Below, piece after piece: positions 24,741 through 36,708 of a stretch of 64,000 nucleotides of DNA (positions are counted from its first letter, which is position 1; each line of letters starts with the position of its first letter). Source of the stretch: Drosophila persimilis (Eukaryota > Arthropoda > Insecta > Diptera > Drosophilidae). The notes beneath the pieces are model-generated. The model searched no databases, was not told the origin of the DNA, and saw only the letters and a program-made list of their open reading frames with translations. Both the position numbers and the translations under genes were made by a program. The stretch covers positions 7,502,001 to 7,566,000 of the forward strand of contig NW_020825294.1 of the NCBI RefSeq assembly GCF_003286085.1. Reading direction: 5' to 3'.

Positions 24741-27700
24741 TAGCCGAACTGTCAGCTGCACTGTCATTCACCGGCCCGGGGCCCCATACTAGAGGTAGGA
24801 CCCAACTGTTGACATTTCATTGTTTATGGGTCTCGGATCAGCCTTAAAAATATTTGAAGCAAAAAATCATTTAACAAGAGTAGTTTTCATGGGTTGGGGA
24901 ATCGTTTCTCTGATGTTTTCTCCGCCCATTTCTTTTGTCTTTGTCGCACCCTCGTCGGGGTCCAATGAATTGCTGTAAACACTCGAGGCGCCATTCTGTT
25001 GCCATTGCAAATGCTTTCTGCTGCTGCTTCCTGACATTTTGCCTGCAGTGCTTAGACAATGGTTAAACGTCGCCTGTTGTCTGTTTAGGATGCCCTCCTT
25101 TTCCCCAGCCATTTGCGGGATCTGCCCTATGGGAATATGCCTTTTTAATAGTCGGCCGATTGCGAGCTGCAGCCTTTTTTAATTCATCTCTCCTGGGGAA
25201 CTGCGAAAGACTTGTACGCATTGTTAAGGGCCCTCAGCAACCAGACGCATATACTCCCGCACCAGACAAGAGGAATCGGAGAAAAAGTAAGAATGACAGG
25301 TGGAGAAGGAGGTTGAACTGAAGCAACGATATGAGGTGGATGCGGAACTGCAGCTGCGGATGGATACTACGACAAAACCCAAACCACGTCCATGACTTTC
25401 GGGGCCGCAATTATGGCATCCTTTTGGCTGTCCACCATTGCAGCCCCAAGAGCCGTATCGTGTGTGTGTTTATGTCCAAAGGTAAGCCTCTAGAGACCCA
25501 AGGCACAATTGAAATGTCATCTGCCCGCTTGCACTTGCACTTTATGCACTAGCATAAACATATGTAAGCCCAAAATGTATAAGGTCTTTAATAAAAATCT
25601 ATCCCTAAAGTTGCAATGTCTGTGAATTCCATGGGATGTCTTTCCATTTGCATGAAATGCATAAAACTGTCAAAAGTCTGACATTATGCAAAATTTACGA
25701 CACTTTGGCAGATTATATTATGGGGCGGACATCAAAATAATTTTCTTTTGTCTATGGATATTTCTCTTTTTAAATTATGCTTATTACTGAACATATTTTA
25801 TTGGACGCAAAAATGTTGTTTTAATAAATAAATAAAGATAAATATATTACTTTTGATTTCGAATTTAAATGAATTTAAAGTTGATTTTTCCATTACTACA
25901 GATTCTATTAATTGCATTTTCATTTAACCCGTTTACAAACTTTTTTTGACTTCTCTGTCGCACTTATTAATTAACTGTACCTCCCCGGTATTCCAGAAAT
26001 AATTTCATTAGACGATTCCAGGGGGCAGAACTGACAGATCTTTGCCCTATCCTTCCTCAACAAGTGGCCCCATGTGCTTGTCATCAAATGGCGGCGGCAC
26101 ACTAAATTGCTTTTAATTATGCAAAAAAGTCACAAAATAGAACAAAACCGAAAAGAAAACTAAGGAAAACAGTGAAAAGCTCCCCGCTGTGCGCTCTGTA
26201 TGGCTTCTGCCATACTTCACAACAGGCCGCAGACGGGGCAGACGGATCGGATGGCAAGACCCCCAGGGCAAGCAGTTAAGTTTGGTTTAGGCCCTGGTTC
26301 TGGCTCTGTTTTTTTGTCAGGACTGGTCTGGTGTGGAAAGCATCAGACCGGATATGCATTGTCATAAGAGAAGACAGGGGGTTTCGAGGAGCAACAACTT
26401 TTCTTTGTTGGATTATGAAAGAATTCGAGACAAAGTTGGTTGTTCTTGCCGTTATTAAATCATTTGTTTCAATTAGCGACTGCAGTTTAGGGAAAAATGT
26501 CAGGGAAGGGATTTAATTAGAGATAATCAAAGTGTGAAAAAATAATAAACCAAACAGAAGTAGTTTTGAATCGATGGTATCGAGACTTAGAAACTGAAAT
26601 AAAAAAATTAAAATCTAATACAATTTCAATTTTAAGGAAATATTTTTCTCAGCTAAGCGGACAGACCTGATTGATACTTAAATGTCTATAATTTCTTAAA
26701 TATATGTGTGAATGAGTTCCGTCCTAACTTCTCTCGATGTTATTCAGACTCAATAAATATCCGTTTCCCTTTCGTTGCAATTCCTAACATGATTTTCTCA
26801 TGTTTACTTTAATTTCTGCAGAGGCTGGTCAGAGGCTCATAGTTTCTTACCCTCGTCTGTATGCCAGATGACAGCCGAAACTGTCGAATAGAGAGACAGA
26901 CAGGCAGGCACGTGCCCCGACATAAATATGTATGTAAAACAAATGCTGGAAATTAAATTGACTGAAATTTTATCGCCGCACTACGTGCAAGGCAGCGAAA
27001 TGTTTGCAAAATTTGTGAACAATTGACAGAAACAGAGACAAACATTTTTGCTTAAATTTCAGTGTCACTGATTCAAAATATTCCCCAATTTCCACACAAC
27101 TTTAAGACGAGACACAAATAAGTGTATTTAAGGTTTTCCGAGTACTCGAGTATGCAGTGGTACGACTGGCCCATAAAATGCACTAACGATCTGTAGTCGG
27201 ATAAAGGATATTCCGACTGTCGAATGGTATTCGGGGGCTCTGGGCTGCCGGCTGTAAACCCACCGAAATTATCGTAAACGAATTTGTATCTCTGGGTAAC
27301 ATGACAACCAGCTAAAATAATAAAATTTCATCTTCCGCTGCCGAGTAAGAAGACTGAATGGCAGCCACCCAACCAACCAGCCAGCGGGCTGCATTTTCCT
27401 TTTATGCGGAAATTTCTGGTGCGCCAAAAAGGCAGAGGATGTGATGGCAGGAAGGCAAAAGCCAAAAGTGTTTGGGGGATATACTATATACGTACTAGCA
27501 CGAATCGAGGGTACGTGCGAGTGTGTGTGAGAGTACTTAGTGCATGTCCATGACTGGAATTATGTTCGCATCAGCAGTTATTTATGCAGCCTAATGCATT
27601 TGGCTCAATGCGATTCGAAGATTTATGGCCGCGTGTGTGTGAATTTTGATGCAGCACTGGCTGGCTAATACGAGAAGTAATACCATTGCCAATCCCATTA

Positions 27701-30700
27701 TTATAAGCTTGTAATTTAGCTTAACGTGTTAATAACTGAATGGCAAACCTCCTATCACATAATGCTAATAGGCACGCGCCTTAATAGACAACAAAAATAC
27801 AAAAGTGGAAACATAATAGGAAAGGATAGTGCAGGGAAGGACAGTGCAGCCCAAGACAGGACGCAAAATGTCTTCACTATACAGCACTGGACACCTCTGA
27901 CATGATACAAACATCTGATAGCAAAGCCTTAGCAGTGTTCCCTGCACCTGTGACTTCAGCATGAGAAGGAGCCACATCAGCATCAGGGGCGTGAAAGCCA
28001 GCCGCTGCAGCTGCAGGTCCTTGTTGCTCAAATGAAGGTGGCACTGAATGTCCACAGGCCATTTCAAAATCCTGAAAGCCTGTGCTTCACAAGAAAGGCA
28101 GCTGCCTGCTGCTTCCATCATTATCATCATCATCATCAGAAGCAATGGAGGAAGCAATGAATGGAGGGAGCCTAATGATTGGTTGGGTATTCCTGTATTT
28201 GCAGACATTGTATGAGCATTCCGGAATAACCCAGCCAATCAATAAGAAAATTCCATAACTAACAAAGCCTTGTATAGTTTTCAGTTACCTAACTCAAGAT
28301 TCCAGTCTTATTCCGACCTGCATATCATGATAGTAGCTTACGTTTCCAATTACCACCATGAGCTAGGAGAAAATTCAGTTTGGGAAACCATTTTCCCAGC
28401 ATTTTCGTGTCATGTCTTTTGGCTGTGAGGTCCCGCTGACCTCGCGGACCTTTGGCTCAGGAAGTACAGAAGAATGTGTCACGTTCAGGGCTCACATGAG
28501 TGGGCGGTGTTTTGTGTGGATGCGGTGTCACCTGGCGACAAGGTGTTGGCTTTCATCTGGATTTTAGTTACCGCGCCGAGCCGCAACGAGCTCATCACAT
28601 GTCTCCTCCACCCGACGGCACTCCACGGTGGCAGATTAGACCGCCAGCACGTAGAGAGGACTTGGCATCCAGCCAGATGCTGCTCCTCCAATCATATGTC
28701 AATTACATGCAGATTACCGGGGAATTGTGGCTCCTTTGTTCCGTCTTTTTACTTTGAGCCTAAGGATTATGAGTGCTTTGGAACCTCTGTTTCTCCATCT
28801 ATCTTTAGTTTGGAATATACATACACATTTGGTCCTGTCAACAAGTCAATTGCTTAGCATAAATTACTCATACGCCTCGTTGAAACGGTCGCATGCTATC
28901 ATCCTAATTATGCCATGGGGACCACTTTCCACGGGGCTCAATAAAAGCGTATACATTTCTATGTGCAAGATATATAAGGACACCCGTGGAGGCGACCTTC
29001 GAAATGACTCAACATTCGTTATTCTTGGATCGATAAAATCTGCTGACATTGTCCCCAACAAACAAAGTGTTTCTGGAATAATGAGAAACAATTTATTAAA
29101 TTGCACGCATAAATTCTTTCTGGATTTCCATAGTTTCCCTTCGAACTGTACACATCGCTTTCAAAATGTATTCCCATTATCATACAGCGCAAACAGGACT
29201 AGCAACAGCCTGCTGTTTAAAAATCATTGGAAAAAAGATCCCCTTGCAATGAAAATACAATCAATGTTCATAGTCGTATAAATTTCACAGAATATAGACA
29301 GCAGCAGGTGGCTTAAATGGAGCTGATCCACATCAATATCCGCTAGCGGAAAGATGCAATCATTTTTGCGTTTCCCTTTGTAAGTATTGATAAATATGTG
29401 ATCGTCTGTCTATGTGTGTGCTCTGCGATACTCGTATATGGGAGATATATTGACATTTTGCACCTCTTTTTTCGTACCTGCACCTGCTGGCTGCCGGCAA
29501 ATGTAAATAAGCATAAAATCCAATTTTCCTTTAGCTCCCTGCATGTTTGCCAGGCTTCTTTGCGTTTTTCCTGGTTTTTCCATTCTTGGAGTCTTGTCAG
29601 TTTTTTTCGGGGGGCGCTGTCAGGACCACTTAAAGATTCGCAATCAACGCCATCAGCAGAAGGCGGCGGGGAGGTAGGCAGGTGATGGCACTGCTCTTTT
29701 CATCGGCTCTACGTTCATTCGGCCTGACAGCCGAAAGCTCACCGAAATTTACCCAATTTCGGTCGCACCATCACGTGTGCTGGTTGGCTTCAACCTTAAA
29801 GCGGATGTGGCACATTGCGTAAGGGTTTATGATTGGGACACGACAAATGGGGTCCAACTGCAGACTTTTGCGGCTAATCTGAATAACATAATCAGTTGTG
29901 TCGGGCAAAACAAAAACCAGCACAGAACTGACCACCACTCGCATATGTTACACATTTCAAACATCATTTACATATTTGTTTTGACAAAAAAAGGGTTCCA
30001 AGAAAGTTGGTAAGCTCGTTTGAGAACAGCTGTGAAAAAATGATACGAAAATATCCGTGAATCTTGAAACTTAATTTTAAAACAAGTTTCAGTGGATAAA
30101 ATAGTGGTTTCAAAAAGCTAAATGTATATATGTTTATTACCCTCCTGAAAATAAATATTTAGATGGCATATTTTCAAGCTTCCATTGCTGAATTTCGATT
30201 AGCCTAAAACTGATAATAAACTAAACTTCTGTTGAGGCTGTTGCTGCTTGTCAACCGGCAGCAGCAGTAGGTACAATTCTATCGGATCTGCTAGAGTTGA
30301 ACGAATGCCGGCGAAAATTTAACTGCGTGAAAAACAAAAGATAACTGGGGGGACTCGAACAAAAGCAAGCCACCTTTTTTGGTTGTTGCCAGTCAAGGAC
30401 ACTTTCGCCTGTCAAAGTTTATCAGTTCTACTCAAATTATTATGATGGCAATACGGCTGTCAGCCCTCGAGTCCGCCCAGCAAATAACGGCTTGTCCTTG
30501 AACAGAGTAGGGAAATGGGGACCAAACGAAAATGAGGACATGGAAATACGTGACTCTATGGTTAACCTTTTGGACACCCTTACAGACCCATTGTTTCTAT
30601 TACAAGTGGAAATAAGATTTGTAATTAATGTGTATACAAAATAATCTTCAATAAGCTTTCGATTTTTTTCGTAGAAAAAGTTTAAATGAGAGCTACGTAA

Positions 30701-32023
30701 ATGTATGAAATTGTTTAGAAAAATAATCGTCTGTTCCAAGTTTCTGGCAGATAGTTATGGTAATAAAGATTTCAATGCTGATCAGAAAAGCATACTCGTA
30801 CACACTGTAAAGAATCAGCAAACATCGTCTCATAATCGTCATCAAATATTCTCTGAAAGGGTGTTTCAAAAGGGGGCGTATATAAATTTGCTGTTTCCTC
30901 TTCCGCGCTTATCTTCGTATTTGGTTCAATATGGTTCGGGTGTTAGGTTTATGGTCAATTTTAGATTTTCCTTTACTCAGTTTTGGCTTTCTTATTGTTT
31001 TTTCTTCTCTTTCACCCTCGCAGTGTTTTCTTTTGCATTTTTTCCCATTTTCCGTCTGATTTTATCCGCTGTGCAAACAACTTGTTTGCTTTCGTCTTGC
31101 ACCGCCTTTGTTGCAGTTTTATTGGTTGAATTTAAAATCAATTGGGGTTTGTATTTTTGGCATTTCACATCAAATTTCACATCCCCGTACCAGTACGATT
31201 TTACTGAGTTCACTGATTCACTCCTTTTGTTACCTTTCAAAATCCTAATTTATACTTGCTTAATTATATACTCGTATCACAGCAGATTGATGATAGCTGA
31301 TAATTTAAGCTTATTTTTTTCTAGGTTAAGCTTTTTTTGGGTTTGTAAATTTGCAAATGGGTAGCATTTGTCTCTATGGCTATAAATAAGCATCGGTGAT
31401 TGCGGCTGCCCTACCTATGCGGTAAAAATTAAACAAATTAAATTTTAAAATAATATTAAAAAATTTAATGGTATGCTCATGGGAAGAAATTACCTACAAA
31501 AGGATTCGCAAACATATAAAGGGACCTGTTGCCACCTTAAAAGATTAAAGAACCAGCTTTAATTTGTTTTAATTTTCCCTATAAGTAAATATCCATTTTT
31601 ATAGATCGCTTAAGCAAAATCCCTTCATACTGAAGGTTGCAAATATGCAAATAAAGACGGTTAATTTTAGATGGGGATGGCCCCCACTCAGAGCTAGGTG
31701 TCGGAAACATACTATAAAGTTCAATAAACGTAACGATGCCTGATTTTATGGGTCTGGGGATATGGATTGTGGCATTTATGAGGGTATAGTATAATTTATG
31801 CGTGCTCTTATACCCCTTTAGCATTCCTGTAAACACGTCTTTGGGCGTTTTGTGTGGTTCCTATAGCCTTTTGCTAGGCGAAACGTTCTTGTGCTGAATG
31901 CGTATTCCGCGCACACAATTCAAAAAGTAAATCGCACGTGGCATAAATTCTGGGGCGAAAATAACAGCGTGGTACTCAACAAACTTAGCGCCAAGTGGTA
32001 GGCGTAAAGGATTCCTTGGCAGA
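24741..32023. other. Noncoding stretch, two long but unsupported frames
   Basis: No gene is recognised. A frame of 219 codons (30705-31364, plus, ATG start) is rich in Phe, Leu, Ser and Tyr because it lies in T-rich DNA. A 184-codon frame (28727-29281) starts at GTG. A minus-strand segment near 27877-28062 is alanine-rich, with an overlapping 157-codon frame. None has a recognised domain. From about 31.6 kb the sequence may be the outward continuation of the inverted duplication, but its partner would lie beyond the window end. Confidence 0.5.
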
Positions 32024-32386
32024 CCATTAAATTCCTTTAAAATCAAGGCTCTACTTTATAGTCAGTATTATTTTTCATCTATTTTAAAAACACATGACAA
32101 ACTATTGTACACTTTAAAAGTGTGAACAAATTAAGTAAGAGTTGGCAAAAAATAACATAAATATCTATGGATAGTTGAAAAGAACTATCTATGGGTTGAA
32201 ATTAAATAACTAAGTTCTTAAAGTTCCAACTTTAATCTCTGAGACTCTGTGGATATATATCTTTAAATATAACTTAGATATAACTGTTAGTCACTCAAAT
32301 TGCTCAACATTCTATGGAGCTGGTCACGCAGCATAAATTAAATCAATTAGTGCGAGACAGGAAGAGCTGCACAGTGTTTCATTGGG
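32024..32386 (+). repeat. Inverted duplication, left arm, block A
   Basis: Matches the reverse complement of 63613-64000. Shared stretches include the segment around 32330-32386 (CAATTAGTGCGAGACAGGA and the CAGTGTTTCATTGGG end) and the paired ATCTATGGATAG and ACTATCTATGGATT motifs near 32160-32200. Identity is clearly lower than in the inner block, with several small indels. The match runs to the last base of the window, so the right partner extends further. Confidence 0.85.
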
Positions 32387-32944
32387 CCCAAATTTGTAAA
32401 TGTCTGGCTGACAATATTCTGGTGGTATCTGTGGCCAGGGCCAAGAGGTCGATAAATTGAGTCGGGCATTTGACATGTCTGAGCAGTTGCCTGTCGTTGC
32501 CCGTCCAATCAAAACATTATGCCAGAGGATTACGATTCAATGATGAGCTATTTCCCTTGGCTAAGCGCAGTGTGCTTTGTTGTTGGAGAGTAAGCTCAAA
32601 TATTACTTTGTTGGGGTGGATGTTCCGATATTCAAAGACCTTATTATTATTATTTATTTAAACAAATTCCCCAATCTGTAAGCGAGTAAGCTAGAGCTAG
32701 AAATGGCCAAGTGGCTATTATGTGGAACAAGGAACATGGTGGCACTTAACAGCTCACAAGTCACAGACATAAGCTGTCACCTGGACGAATATGAGAATCC
32801 CGGCTCATCAATGCACCGGTTTGGCCAGGACTCGCCATTCTGGTGCAGCCATTAGGGCCACAGCCAGCAGCCTAGAGATGTTCTGGTGAATGCAAACTGT
32901 GCTGTAAGCACACATTTCAAATGTGGACAGTATTCTGCTTTCAC
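32387..32944. other. Left-arm segment without a clear right-arm match
   Basis: About 560 bp between blocks A and B. The corresponding interval on the right (61561-63612) is about 2 kb and does not visibly match. This implies independent insertion, deletion or heavy divergence. No gene is seen. Confidence 0.5.
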
Positions 32945-33714
32945 ATGCATTCTTATGTATATATATCGTAAGTGTATATTCCATTCTTATCTTTTCCGGC
33001 AATTCGATTCGATTTCCATGGTCCCTGTGTGACGTAAGTAATTTTATTGCTGCCTTTTGACTGCTCACAAAGGCACTTCCCGTACCGTACCCGTTCCCTG
33101 CCCTCAAAATGCTTGTCGATTGCATTTTCCATTTAAAAGCTGAACACTGAACCGAGCCAATTTACCCTTACGCAAAAGTTTTTCTCTCCCAATGCAAATC
33201 GGAGTTGTGGCAGTTTCATTTTCCTTAGATCTACATAGATAGGCATTTCATTTGACTCGAGGCCAATACTGGCAGCAATTGAATTTCGAGCCAATTGAGC
33301 CTTTGATGGAAGTATGAGGCACAGCATGTAAAGTATTTTGGGTGGTTTGTTTACAAGTACTTATATGACTTATGTCATTCATATCCTTTTTGGGGCGGTT
33401 GCATTTCCTGCTGCGGTCAAAATCTAATTGAAATCATCCGCTTTCCATGGCTTTAAGGTGTGTCCGAGCCACTACGGTTTTTGTTCAACAGCAAGAGAGC
33501 ATTGTGTATGTACACAATTAATCAAACAGCAGCCAAACAACGAGATGACAAAAAACCAGAAATATTAAATTATTCATACGCAATTTTGACCAAAATGTGT
33601 GGCATAAAACCACAAACAGCCGTCGCCCAATATAATGTTGATAAATTTAAATGTTGGACATGCGAAACAAATAGGAAAAAATAAATCGCTAGAGCGTTGT
33701 GACATCAAAATTGA
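32945..33714 (+). repeat. Inverted duplication, left arm, block B
   Basis: Matches the reverse complement of about 60805-61560. The best stretch is 33540-33660, with an ACAAAAAACCAGAAATATTA core and a long shared segment through CAATATAATGTTGATA. I judge this part to be in the high-80s percent identical by eye. Homology stops at 33714, exactly where the right arm passes into LINE sequence. Small frames are partly conserved between the copies but are broken by indels, so coding capacity is doubtful. Confidence 0.9.
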
Positions 33715-34257
33715 GTGGCAGCGGCCCTGCTGGCCCTGCTTCCGTTGCTCCGAACGATCTCATTTGGAATCATTGGAATTGGGACATTCTTTGTCCACAG
33801 TACCAATCAGCAATTTCGGATGGGCGCGTACTCGAATGCAAGATGAATAAACGAATCGTATGTAAGAGCTCGATGTACTTGTTGGCGTTGTCTGACATTT
33901 TCTGTGTGAGTGTCAATTACTTACTGGCGTTTGTTCAACACTTGCGTCTTGTGATTAAAATTCTGCTTAACTATTTCGGATGATTCTTGCATTATGCTTT
34001 ATAGATAGCTGTTGAAAGGTGAAACAGCATTGATAACATTTTCTTATTGTATATTTAATAGAAATTAAACTTTCAAATATTTTAACAATATTTGTTTTAC
34101 GAGTTGGGTCGTCAAATACTGTTTGGTGAGTCAAATAATTTACGAATGCTAGTCCCAGCAGCCTTTGTAATATCAAAAGTCAACACTAAAACAATTCACA
34201 CTTTCATACAAATCGTACAAATTGTTGCAAATGTAATTATATTTCTGTAAATTTAAA

Positions 34258-34880
34258 ATGAACCACATCAGCCCCAACCGCTTTGCATCGGTGCTGCCCC
34301 ATATAATCGGCATATTGCATTCAGAGCCGCATCAGAGTGAGTAAGCTAAGGGAACAGTCCGAGTGGTATATGGGGAAACTGTAATTGACTACTCCTATTA
34401 CTCGTAGGCGCCACTGTGGATGATCTGTGCCACGCAGTGGAAGCGTGTGCTCTGATGGATGAGGCCATGATGCGCCACATATGTTCCTTCGACACCCTTA
34501 CGGACGCCGTGTACTATGGGATGGAGCTGGGCAAGAATATGGGCCTACTTGCCCATTCGAATGGGATAATCCGTATTCCTTTCAAATTGGCCAAACGTAG
34601 TCCTGGGGACGAGAACCAACGCCATGTCGAGGTTGAGTACGTGGATCTACGGAGCAGTGTCGAGCAGCGGAAGCTTCCGTGCAACAGCGAGGAGTCTGTG
34701 TGCAACGCCTCGGATGAAGAGCTTCAGTTCAGCGACGAGAATGGGGAGCCTTGCTACAGCGTCGATGAGCCTCGCATCCCAGGCCGTGTACTCCGATCGG
34801 CAATGAATCCAGTGACGGGAACGGTAAGCCTGCTGATTCAACCCACTGACCATGGACCCACTAACAACCATCCATCGTAG
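34258..34880 (+). CDS. Small two-exon fly gene of unknown function
   Basis: Spliced from 34258-34336 and 34408-34880, giving 183 residues (552 nt with the TAG stop). The ATG at 34258 follows AAA and opens the only frame that joins cleanly. The donor is A/GTGAGT and the acceptor is CGTAG, with a 71-bp intron typical of flies, and the split codon becomes AGC. The first 100 residues look like a compact helical domain (LPHIIGILHSEPHQ, then a conserved-looking segment around DDLCHAVEACALMD and YGMELGKNMGLL). The C-terminal part is acidic and probably disordered (DEELQFSDENGE). There is no signal peptide or membrane segment. I do not recognise the family. Small Drosophila-restricted families such as Pfam DUF4777 are worth comparing, with low confidence. 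Codon use is strongly gene-like. The locus sits between duplicated blocks B and C, and the right arm lacks it. Confidence 0.8.
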
Positions 34881-35156
34881 AAGGTGGGTAATTCCAGTAC
34901 CCATGGGGCCAAACACCCTGGCTAAGATCACTCCAGGACACCGGTGGCAAGGAGTGGCGTCGAAACCATGAAATTAAATCGAAAACAATCCACCAACGAT
35001 ATTTAATTTAATCCCAAAATATATCAGTTCAATCATTGACTTCCCGGTTAAATTGATTTATATTTTTCTCTCTCTCCGTATTATAAAACGTAAGATAAAA
35101 CTTGATTCGTCCTACAGAAAGTGGACCGTGCCTTAAAAGCGTTGATAAAGGATCAG

Positions 35157-35460
35157 TTTATTAAATGATTTAAGCTATACAAACTATAGTTAATTGTACA
35201 GAATAGGACCATTTACTCATGTAGCTGAAATGAATATAATTTACTACTCAGTACCACTTTAATTTTTGCACATATGTTGTTTATTCACTAAATATGAATC
35301 GAATACCAAAGGTAGAGCCCTAAACAATATTCAGTGAAATTGCTTCAAACGATTGTATGTGGACTTAAACATTTTCCGCGAAAAAATCCTAATAAATTCA
35401 CAAATATTTCAAAGAGGATAATTCCATCTCGCCATTCACTGAGTATACAACTGCCTTGGT
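35157..35460 (+). repeat. Inverted duplication, left arm, block C (diverged)
   Basis: Matches the reverse complement of about 56190-56485. Shared anchors are the CTATAGTTA and TACAGAATA motifs near 35185, CATGTAGCTGAAAT near 35218 and CCTAAACAATATTCAGTGAAA near 35320. Identity is only about two-thirds by eye, far below the adjoining block D. The block begins just past the gene at 34258-34880. Between the gene and this block (34881-35156) I see only noncoding DNA. Confidence 0.7.
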
Positions 35461-36708
35461 CACTGTTCCATTTAAAGCCTAAACTTTTCTCGTACAAGAA
35501 CAATCCAGCTCATTTAAAATTCTATTAACTTTTTGTCTGGCAACGGCACAGAGCATCCAACCTGCACACCAGGCATATGTATGATAGGAAAAAACACTAA
35601 TGGCACATCTGGGAGGTAGAGGGAATAGATAGCACACCTCGTTGGTGTGCCACAAAAGCAGTACTAGGCGAAAGTGGCGAAAATTTGTTAGTCCTGTGGG
35701 CAAAGAAGAAAGTTAATTACTTGCAGAAGCGCCAAATTTGATAGCTATGGGAAAAGTATTTGAATTGAAAGAGCGCCAAATATAATAGACAATTTGATAG
35801 CTTTCGAATAAGCATCATAAGCATCATCATCATAAGGGCGTGAAACATCAGATACTGCAGCTCTGGCTGCTCCATAAGCTGAAGCAGCCGGAAATATTAC
35901 GTACCTTCACTATATACATATTTATAACCAGATATTGAAACTTTACAGATCATTGTTCACTCATCCTTTAAACATTTGTGGTGTTTGCGATGAAATCATT
36001 TGTCTTTTTGTGTCAGTTTTCGAAATCAAAGGGCCATTTACCAAATAAATCTTCTAGAGTGACCTATAAAAGGTTCACATTTCCATCTGGCCCATCCATT
36101 GTGTACGTGATGCGACCCTTCCATCAAATGTCCATCATTTAATTGCATGGTTTCGCTATCACATCCCCATGAGGTCACAAAGATACAAAAACCCATGCTA
36201 GACTAAAACTAAAAGCGTTTTTGGGTTTTTGCATAAATATTTTACCGCTGTTCTCGCTACATTTATCTACAAAAAGAACTTCAGCGAACAACTGACACAA
36301 AAATGAGTTATTTCACTTGATTTGTGTGCATCCGTGAATTGTTTAGTTTTCCTTTGATGCCACATAAAATTTATAAGTGATAGGGGCTAGAGTGGATTTT
36401 CGCCTGTGGTCAAAGTATATTTTACCGTCATTATTATCTAAGCCTACGAAATTGTTGTTTTATTAGAGTGCTCTCACTATGAAAATAAAAGATAGTGCGT
36501 TTCATTATTCATATCGATATTCGAGATTCAGGTAGACTATCCTGCTGTGCAATCGTCCATTCCCCATGTGTCGCACGGAACAAATAAAAATCCGTGACAA
36601 TGATTGACAGCTTTGCGCATTTCTCGCATCGCAATTGAATAGGCTTGGGAGGAGAACCCATAAAACATTCGTAAAATATGGATACAAAAAATTGCAGTAA
36701 ATGCAGGT
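35461..36708 (+). repeat. Inverted duplication, left arm, block D (near-identical)
   Basis: Matches the reverse complement of 54907-56189 almost base for base. About 35770-36000 is identical over more than 200 bp, including the CATCATAAGCATCATCATCA stretch and the segment through CATTTGTGGTGTTTGCGATG. The remainder has scattered single substitutions and short indels. Homology ends inward at GCAGTAAATGCAGGT (36694-36708). There is no conserved reading frame: the frames at 36505-36767 are shifted by indels relative to 54928-55125. Conservation at this level without coding capacity points to recent duplication or gene conversion. Confidence 0.95.

Noticed and set aside
24455..24771. Frames with MDGWMDGW repeats
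   Set aside because: Produced by the TCCA microsatellite in three frames; no unique domain.
27765..28238. 157-codon minus-strand frame and an alanine-rich 61-codon frame inside it
   Set aside because: Two frames on the same strand overlap, both partly simple-sequence (CAT/ATG repeats); neither resembles a known family.
28727..29281. 184-codon plus-strand frame
   Set aside because: Begins at GTG, shares the region with opposing frames, and shows no domain or gene-like codon use.
30341..30370. GGGGACTCGAAC resembling a tRNA T-arm
   Set aside because: No acceptor, D or anticodon stems can be formed around it.
33133..33684. Frames in block B resembling those at 60845-61571
   Set aside because: Similarity reflects the DNA duplication; the frames have different lengths and starts and are broken by indels.
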